Assembly: GCA_030278955.1 (NCBI GenBank)
Contig: JAOANR010000001.1
Span: forward strand, 35,723,708-35,787,707
Reading direction: 5' to 3'
DNA length: 64,000 nucleotides
Source: Hygrophila difformis
Lineage: Eukaryota; Streptophyta; Magnoliopsida; Lamiales; Acanthaceae
Shown here: positions 52,815 through 61,137 of the stretch, one piece after another
Layout: each line of letters begins with the position of its first letter
Position numbering within the stretch: position 1 is the stretch's first letter
Position numbers and translations under genes: made by a program
Notes under the pieces: model-generated
Told to the model about the DNA's origin: nothing
What the model saw: the letters and a program-made list of their open reading frames with translations, nothing else
Databases searched by the model: none

Positions 52815-54399
52815 TTATACTATTATCAAACAATATTTCTCTATTATGAAATTAAAATAAAAGCTAGAAGATGTATATCCAACTCCGCTTTTACAACTTG
52901 TGTAGGTTGTAAGCATATTTGAATCTTGAAGATCATCCTCCTTTTGTTCAACCTTGAATTCATCTTCTACTTCTTTGGATGCTATGACTTGATCCTCATC
53001 ATTTGGCATAGAAATTGAATCATCTAATTCAACCAATGAAGTTGATGCATTTTCTTTGTCATCCAATATCTCTTGAACTTCCACAACTTCATCAAGAACC
53101 TTAGAAAAATCACAAAGAGCGTTATTAGTAGAATTTAATTCCTCATTTAATAATATTTCACTAGAATTTAAAGGAAAAGAATGACTAATAATAGTTTCAA
53201 CTCCCTTTTCAAAATCCTTGCAAGTAGTAGGAACTTTTGATACTTCATGAGACTTGGATTCCATAAGCTCTTGGATGTGATCCACCTTTTCCAATGCCTC
53301 ATGTCCTCTAGTATCACCAAGTTCATCCAACAATTCTTGATTTGGTTCTCCATCTACAAAATGAACAATGAAATCATAAGAACCATTTTCGTGTAATATA
53401 AGAAATCCATTACCAAGGCACTTAGACGTATGATGCCCCTTTTTGTTACACTTCCCACAAACTTCTTTTCTACTAGAAGCAGAAGTTTTCCATTTTATTT
53501 TGATCAAATCCTTTGACTTTGAAGTGGATGATTCTTCTTGTTTCGAATGTGACTTCCAACTCTCACTTTCTTTGGGCTCTTTTGAAGACTTGCTCTTCTT
53601 GGTCTCCTCTTGAACTTCCTTAGAATATGATGATTCTTTGATTGAGGATGTTTCTTTGATGTAGTACTTTTGCTTGCTCCTTGAAAGTTGATCCTCCATG
53701 TAGAATGGTGGTATGAATCTAGCCCCCATAGCTCGAACTAAGCCTCTCCAAGTGTCAATTGGTCTTACACCCATTCGGTCAAGATCCCTGTTGTGTTTCT
53801 CCCACCAAGTCAACGGCAACCTGCACTTTCTTAGAATTGGAATAGTTATGACAAGCAAATAATACCTCCATCTTACTTTTCCACTCTAAAAACTCATGAG
53901 GATCACTTGATCCCCTAAAACTAGGAATTGAAAATTTAATACTCTTAAGCTCATTATCATCATATCTACCATGAGACCTTGGCTCATCAACCCTATCATC
54001 ATGTCTAGGCCTCGACATTTGGTTGGCTCGACCATGCCTTGGCTGATCTCGGTCCATCTCATCATTGGACTCGCCTTCATAATGGTCTCAGCCTCTAAAT
54101 CGAGGTAAAGAACCCCTCGGTTCATTTGCATGGCCATGATACCGTCCATATGTAAGTGGACTATAGTCATCTCCACTTGCTCTAGTTCAATCATGAGAAC
54201 CTCTATGTCGTGGCAAGCTTTCTTGTGGTGTATGTCTTCTACTAGATGTAGTAGCACGCCAAGAGCTTTCCGGATCAACATGCCCTCGGTTTCCACCAAG
54301 ATCATCATAGACACGTTCAAGCTTTCTTTCCATCATTCTCTCCAAATGAGAGGTCATTGCCACACCATGCACACGTGCATTCCCCTTTAAGGCCGCCAT
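52815..54399 (-). pseudogene. RE11 Gag, damaged
   Basis: Starts MAALKGNARVHG at 54399 and matches RE4 Gag (THLERMMERKLE, then FSIPSFRGSSDPHEFLEW). A stop codon lies at 54187, and about 25 nt are missing near 53815 (VQVAV should lead to EFKDYAI), which shifts the frame. In the second frame come LTWWEKHNRDL and FIPPFYMEDQ. The rest of the Gag core is replaced by a Ser/Lys/Glu-rich stretch, a CCHC knuckle CGKCNKKGHHTSKC (53461-53420), and a long acidic tail up to about 52815. No protease motif follows. Confidence 0.85.
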
Positions 54400-56038
54400 A
54401 TCTACACATCACAAAGACAAAGAAAACTACAAATATATGTATAGAATGTTAGAAATCAAAAAGAAAAACAAAATGGACCTCACTCAAGTGATGTAGGTAC
54501 ACTCGGGTTCACTCGATCACACTATCAAGTCCCTTAGATTAGCAACAAGGGATCTCCACAAGTGGCCCGAATTCAGCCCCCACAAAGGTGTCTCAAGTCG
54601 ATCAAATGGTGGCGTTGGAACTTGATGTACGTACGCTTTAGAGTAGGAAAGCAAATACTCTAACTCGACTCAATCAACAACCGTTAAGAAGATCATATGA
54701 AATACACATAAAAGCATGTAAAGAACAATCATATCCAACCTTCCAACAATGCCTCACAATGATTCCAACAATCAACCCTACTAAAATCAACAACCCGACA
54801 TGGAAAAATCCTACACACAATCCCAATGACAATATTTGAGTGAACTCACAACACACAAACCCCAAAAATCACAAACAAGGTCTGGCCATACCAACAATTC
54901 CGAGACAAGACTCAAAATATCAAAAGAATAGTGCACAACCTAGGTTTCAATCAACCCTTTGTTGAAACACCAAAAAGAAGACTTGCACTAGGTTTCAACA
55001 AGCCTTTTGCAAAAGAAAATTCAACAAAGTGCCCTAGGTTTCAACAACCCTTTGGCAAGAACAAATTCAACAAAGTGCCCTAGGTTTCAACAACCCTTTG
55101 GCAAGATGTTGTGAGTGTCAAAAAGCCCTAGACTTCAACAATCCTTTGGCTTGACAAAGAAAGTGAAAACAACTCACAACAAGAATTCAACAATAGAAAC
55201 GAGACTCAATCAAGACAAACGCTAAGGCCTCCCGCAATCTTTCCTTTTTTTTTTTTTAACTTTTTACTCTCGGCCATGCTTCTTTTTGCGCCGAATTTTC
55301 ACTTTTTTTTTAATATTCTCGGCTTTTGCTAATATTGAGAATGCCTTTTTGCCAAAAATTTCAACAATGCATTTTTACTACGCCAATAGCAAATTCAACA
55401 ATCCCATCGAGAAAAAATTCAACAAGCCAAAAATATAACAAGTGAAAAATGACTAGCAACAAGAAACAAAAACAAAGCCAAAAACTTCTTTGTAAGAAAA
55501 ATGGGGAAACATCAAAGTACTAAGACAAAGCTTGTCCTAATGAGCATAACTTCCAAACTACCCATGTGCTCCCATGTGCAAGTAAACCAACTCAACACTA
55601 CATTCAACAATTCCAAATTTTTCAACAAAACCGCCCCTATTGTGTTCCCAACTCTCGGCCCTCTCTCAAATTTGGAAGAAATTCAACAATTGATCCGAGA
55701 TGCTAAAATATGCAATTCCATACAATCAAGATTAGGAAAAAGTGACAACTAGCACCAACGGCATTCAACAAGGGCTCTGAATTTCAACAAACTAGGCGAT
55801 TTAACCAATTCAACAACAAATGTCCAAGAGTCCAAAATTACAAGGAAATTTCAACAAGCAAAATTACATGGGAATTTCAACAATCAAATTACATGGGAAA
55901 AATTCCATAGAATCAAGCGTACATGGAATTCAACAAAAAGCAACAAACAACAACAAGATCCACAAAACCGCCACTATGATGAGATGAATATGGCGTCGGA
56001 TTCTAATGATCTAAACATGGAATTTCGAAATTAAGCAA
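54400..56038 (-). other. RE11 leader
   Basis: No gene. Similar throughout to the RE4 leader: the TTGATGTACGTACGC word (54620), five TTCAACAACCCTTTGGC units (54938-55152), T-runs near 55246 and 55301, and TTCAACAA-rich sequence. Confidence 0.8.
54938..55152. repeat. TTCAACAACCCTTTGGC tandem repeats in RE11 leader
   Basis: Five units sharing CTAGGTTTCAACAACCCTTT, in the same order as in RE4 (34308-34520). Confidence 0.85.
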
Positions 56039-56052
56039 GGCTCTGATACCAA
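56039..56052 (-). other. RE11 primer-binding site (initiator tRNA-Met)
   Basis: In sense TTGGTATCAGAGCC, 6 nt from the 5' LTR. Confidence 0.95.
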
Positions 56053-56058
56053 AATTTA

Positions 56059-58764
56059 TGCCATGGATCTATGTGCCTAATTCCGAAAGATCAAAACGAA
56101 CAAACAAAAAACAAGAAGATGGCCAAATGGCCGAGGCAAAGAAAGAAGAAGAAGAACAACAAAAACAAGATAAAATGGAAGATTACTTGGAAATGGGAAG
56201 GATGAATGTCTTGGCAATCACTTCCAATGACTCGTAAGACCCGGAGCCTTCTAGAATCGAACCATACGCCGTCAATGTGGTGATCTTCAAGATTGACCCC
56301 GTGGATGCCTGCCATGGATCTATAGGATACATTCTTGAAATACGAGAGACAAAGATGAAGAAGCTAGTAGGTGGATAATACTTGACAAGAAAATAAAAGG
56401 ATTGGTGAAGCTTCCAAACTTTTAAACTTGACACTAGCAAGCAAACAAGCCCTTGTCTTGTTCCCTCAACCTCTTCGAATCCAAAGTATGGTGTAATCTC
56501 CTTGGCAAGCCCCCAACCAAGTAGATGAAGAAACAATCACTTCCAATCTTCAACCAAGAAACGGCTAGCATGGCCTAACCCTATACCTCCATTTCCAATT
56601 GAATCATGTTCATGATGTAAGGTCACATGGAGTTTTCTTCAACCCCCAAGTGAGAAATTTCCCAAGCATAGGAAAGGTGCCCTCAATGGAGCATGCTTGA
56701 TCTTTTGAGAGAAAAACTTGCAAACTTTGCAAAGAGTTTTAATATTCAACAAAAGATGTGTTACAAAGTGAGGGGAGGTCATATATATAGACCAAGCCCA
56801 TCTTACAAGCCTAAGGAAGGATTAAGCAACAAAAGAAATGAAGAAAACATCAAAAATTGGCCTAGGTGCGGAATGGTCAGGTTGGTACATGGTGTTAACA
56901 GTTTCGGTACATTAAGGCTACAAGACGGTATATGAGCGCTACAAGGTCGGTACATAAAGGCTACAGGACCGGTACATGGACGCATCACATGCAGTTTGGT
57001 TTAAACCGCACCATCACATGAAGAAGGAATTTTTCCCAAGTATTGAGGAGTGGTGCGGTCAACACCACATTGGTGCGGTCAACACTGTCTAAACCGAACT
57101 GTGGTAGACCGAACCAGTACACCATACCCACGATGTCGGTACATGGTCTTATAAAAGTCGGTACGTTGCACCTTCGGATAGGTACATGGCCGTAGGAGAG
57201 TTGGTATACCGCACCAGACGTTTCGGTACATGTGCGCATGAAATTTGGTACATCGCACCATCTCTCATGCTTTAGCCAAATTTTGAGGCGTTTAATCCCA
57301 CATTGTTTAGGCTATAATATCCGGCCATCTTCTGACTTGACCAAAATTTGTCCGGTGACTGGCGGTGGTTCCGGACGACCTCCGGTCAACTTCCGGCGAG
57401 CTTCGTTTCACCTTCCGGCGATGCTCCGGTGCTCCGACGGCTTCTACATCATAAGTGGGGAGTCCACTTTACTTTAATTACAAAAGATAATACAAAATGA
57501 AGTATCCTTCTTTGACCAATCACTCTTCCGGGTTTACGGCATTGGTCCCCGAACATCTGCTTGCTCGAGCTATAGGAGCAAAGTTGCTTCGGATTGGATA
57601 GTGGATACTCTGAATCAGCTCTACTTCATCCTTCAATTCCCCAGAAGTCTTCGAGTTGTTTATTAAATTAATGAACTCAATTTAATTGAGAAATTGGTCC
57701 ATATAATTTAATAGTTGAATTTTGACTTCCACGTCAATGCCTCCTTCAAGCGTCCTCGTGTCACAACCCCTTGAAGCTATGTCCAAAGAACCGATTTGGA
57801 AACTTTCCTCTCCATGGAAGAATCGGCCAAGTGGTGGTGGTGGTGGCTCGGCCGCCCTCTTTGGTGGTGGAAGGGAAAAGTGTGGATACTCTCTTAAGGG
57901 GTTCTAACTACCTCTCAAGAACAAGGGAAGAAAGGGAGAATCACTCTTAACTTTCAAGTAAAGGAATTTCATTCAATCAAAGTCTAAATGATACAAGTGT
58001 GGGAAGACCTCTTTTAAAGGCCACCATGGACGCCCCTAAACCTAAAAATTGAAGGAAGGAATGGCCAAACAAGGCCCTTACTCCTAACTCCTCTTCAAGT
58101 AACTCCTAACAAGCTTAACTTGCCTTAAGACAAGCTTAACCATCTTTAAGACACATCCAACTTCTACTTCCTAACCTCGGACATACCTAGTCAACCTAGT
58201 ATTGGTATGTCTCAACACATATGTCTTGTTGAGATCATATCATATAGGAAAACCAAGACACAATCCTAAACTAGATTGTTTTTAGACATGTAATAAAAAC
58301 CATGGTAGACATGTCTTAAATCTTGTCATTTCTTCCTTCAAGCTTGTTTCTTCCTCTTTCTCTTGTCCAAACTCTTACTTTCCTTCTTCATACTTCTTCA
58401 ACCTTCCTTCCAATTAATTTTGATGTTGATCCCGAGATTGTTGAATCCGTCGTGTTGATTGTTGGATTCGGACTTGGGTCTTTCTCGGCTCTTGACAAGT
58501 CATCGGTCCACTTGGAAGTTGGAGTTGACCTTGATATCCTTGCTCCTAGCTTCTTGATGCTTCCTTGGAACTTGGTTGTCGACATGTCATCATGCGCCAC
58601 ATCATCCCGTGCCATGTCATCACATGCCTTGGATGCTTCTTCATGCCTTTAAGCTCCTTTTGAAATGGCTTCCAAGTGTGCTTGCATCATTCTCTTTAGC
58701 ATTTGATCCCACCGCAAGTAGGATCTCTTGTTTGGACAAGTTGTCGGATTTGACATTCTTGTCA
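56059..58764 (-). repeat. RE11 5' LTR, split by RE12
   Basis: Pieces 58764-57737 and 56309-56059. Without RE12 and one duplicated atgcc it is 1274 bp, against 1275 for the 3' LTR. About 14 substitutions and one indel between the two by eye. Confidence 0.93.
56310..57736 (-). mobile_element. RE12: solo LTR (1427 bp)
   Basis: Sense start TGACGTGGAAGTC at 57736, sense end AGATCCATGGCA at 56310, flanked by perfect atgcc (56305-56309, 57737-57741). No internal region, so the element was reduced by recombination between its LTRs. U5 matches RE9 closely, while U3 is different and has CGGTACATGG-type repeats (56880-57250) and a CCGG-rich segment. TATATATA at 56780-56789. Confidence 0.92.
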
Positions 58765-58769
58765 TGAAC

Positions 58770-59593
58770 AAAGTGAAATTAATCCTGATGACGATATGGC
58801 CGAAGCCGAACAAGTACTTGAAGAACAGTACAATGCGCAACGGGGACCCAGGGCAAATGCCGGATATAATGCTCTACCACCCCCACCAGCAGCAGCACCT
58901 CAAGGACCGAGAGCACAACAAGGCCGAAGGATTCCGGACAATCAGGATAATGAGGAGCAGGAAATTAAGGGCATTAAACATGATCTTCCAGTGTTCAAAG
59001 GAACACCTGATCCAGCAGAGTTTATTGAATGGAAAGATTCCATGGAATTGATTTTTGACTGCTACAATTACTCCGAACGCAAGAAGATACAGATCGCAGT
59101 TTCACAATTCAAAGACTATGCTCTAGCTTGGTGGCAGAAAACCTTGAAGGAAGTTAGGGAACGAGGATTTAGGCCAACCGAGACATGGGACGATTTAGTC
59201 AGACTAATGCAACATAGGTTTGTACCATCTTATTACATAAAGAGCTTGTACCACAAAATGGTAGCCCTGACTCAAGGCAACAAAACTGTCGACGAGTACT
59301 ATCAAGAGATGGAAAAGTTGATGACTCGTTGTGGAGTACAGGAAGATGAAGACATTACCAATGCCAGGTTTATGGAAGGGCTGAGAAAGGACATCCGGGA
59401 TGAAGTGGACTTGAGAGGTTACAATCACACAGAAGATCTGGTACATCTTGCGACCAAGATCGAGTCACAGCATAAGAATCGGATTCCACGGATCACTTTT
59501 GGAAGCAGTTCTACTGGACCAAGTAAACCTTGGCCTGGAAAGAATTGGACTGGAAAAGAGTGGCCCAGAATTGAGGACAAGCCCAAACCAGCA
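58770..59593 (+). pseudogene. RE9 Gag, C-terminal part
   Basis: In frame with 50035-50305 if one target copy is dropped. Contains the Gag core (WWQKTLKEV, FVPSYYIKSLYHKM, TVDEYYQEMEKL, RFMEGL) and is cut at 59593 before the CCHC knuckle, which is not seen. The stop TGA at 59594 belongs to the RE13 LTR. Confidence 0.88.
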
Positions 59594-60004
59594 TGACGTG
59601 GAAGTCCGGAGCAACCCGATTTCAATTTTGGATCAAATAGGGGTCACCGGAAAGTCACCGGAATTTTGCTGGAAATTCGCCGGACCACCGCCGAAGGGTG
59701 GCCGGAATTCTGCCGGTCAATGCCGGTCAACGGCAACAGCGGGCGGGCCAAAGCATAATTGGATAAGAGTTATTGGGCTCAAGCTATTTAATTCAAGAGA
59801 GCCTTTTAAAACCAAGTGTTATTGGGCTCCCTTAATTAAATTCAGAAGCCCACCAGAAATTAAAGAGATCCACTCCACCTCTTTTCAGCCCAACTGGAGC
59901 TCGGCCCAACAGCTCACATTAGGCCCAAAGTATCCGGCCCGCTGCCACGAACGGACCGTAGTTGGACACAATATTGCTTGAAGATGTTGCCTATTGACAC
60001 GTGG
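59594..60004 (+). repeat. RE13: 5' part of an LTR, interrupted by RE14
   Basis: Starts TGACGTGGAAGTCCGG, like RE12, and has the CCGG-rich U3 segment (59640-59740). It is cut by RE14 near 60004. Whether it is a full element or a solo LTR cannot be told from this window. The exact right boundary is uncertain by about 20 bp. Confidence 0.75.
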
Positions 60005-61137
60005 TGCCAATAGGGGAAAATGAAACCAAAAAAAACAAGAACAAAGAAGAACACAAAAGGGATATGGAAGCAATCACAATTAAAGGGGGTTAGGAGAAGC
60101 TAAACAAGGTATGAAGACCTTGTCCTCAACTCAAGCTAACCATCCAATAACCTTGATTAGTGACCATTTTTGGGTGCTTCAATTCCAAAATGGTGAGGGT
60201 TTCCCAATAAACACTCAAAGGGGTATTGTTCAAACTTGGTTTGAGACAATGTGATCTTTTGCAACAAATAAGAGAAGGGTTCTCAATATTAAATTCAACA
60301 AAAGATGAGAAACATTGTTTGGGAGGACATATATATAGGCCTCCAACTTACAAGGGCAAAATAGGAAGAAAAATACATGAAAAATCCTAGAAACATGAAA
60401 AATGGCATTCTGGACAGACTTTGTCGCGAAACATGGTCTGTGTCGCGGAACATGGCATCGCGACTGGGTCTGTGTCGCGGAACAGCCTTTGTCGCGGAAC
60501 AGACTTTGTCGCGGAACAGCCTTTGTCGCGGAACAGAGTCCTTGTCGCGGAACAGGGCCTTTGTCGCGGAATCTTGTCGCGGAACAGGGTCTTTGTCGCG
60601 GAGCACGGTTTCGCGCCAAAGGTGGTTTAGCGACAAGAGTCTTGAAAATCCAACAAGTCTGGAGCAGGCCCACAGTAGTTGTTTAATTTATTACATGCCA
60701 TGTTTAAACTAGAATAAGTCTGAATTAAACAAAATAACAGTTCAACACTTCCGATCATTGACTGGTCTCCGGCCGGCGACGGCGGCGGCGCCGACCAAAC
60801 TCCGGCCAAGTTCCGGTCAACTTCCGGCGAACTCCGATCAAGCTCCGGTGACGTCCGGCGGCTCTCCGGTGGCTCTCCGGCGGCGGCGTTGACTGTACTC
60901 CTCCTTCTTCAGTGTAGAATTGGAGAGCCCATGCATGGCATGTATGGGCGATCCCCAATTTCCTCAAGCTGGATCAGAATTAATGCTTCCGGACTGCTTC
61001 CCTCTTCTCTGTTGATGTCGGCTTGGAACTCTGCGGTTCTGAGGAGACTGGCAATTTTATCTGTAAATCTTTTAGCTCTGGTTCGGGAGCATGGTCCATC
61101 CGGTATCATAGTTGCAGTTGATCTTGCTACCACGCCA
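60005..61137 (-). repeat. RE14 3' LTR (about 1133 bp)
   Basis: Sense start TGGCGTGGTAGC at 61137; the sense end is probably TATTGGCA at 60005. Pol tail to 60909, near-palindrome 60927-60949, CCGG-rich segment (60765-60890), and a TCGCGGA array (60418-60640) in the opposite orientation relative to the element from that in RE1 and RE6. TATATATA at 60329-60338. Confidence 0.88.

Larger units (their letters stand above)
50306..58764 (-). mobile_element. RE11: complete non-autonomous element of the RE4 kind, hosts RE12
   Basis: 3' LTR 50306-51580 and 5' LTR 56059-58764 (split by RE12) flanked by perfect tgaac duplications (50301-50305, 58765-58769). Primer-binding site and polypurine tract are present. 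Inside are a damaged Gag related to RE4 and an unrelated repeat-rich frame, but no protease, RT, RNase H or integrase. LTRs differ at roughly 1% of positions by eye. It probably depended on an RE4-like element for mobilisation. Confidence 0.93.
40790..59593 (+). mobile_element. RE9: Ty3/gypsy element, hosts RE10, RE11 and RE13
   Basis: 5' LTR in two pieces around RE10, primer-binding site, leader and gag in two pieces around RE11, then cut at 59594 by RE13. RT and the 3' LTR lie right of the window. The gag frame carries on across the RE11 site once one copy of tgaac is left out, so RE9 coding was intact when RE11 entered. Confidence 0.88.

Noticed and set aside
56683..57260. Possible host promoter or gene fragment in RE12
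   Set aside because: Perfect atgcc duplications and TG...CA ends show it is a solo LTR; the frames are short and unrelated to proteins I know.
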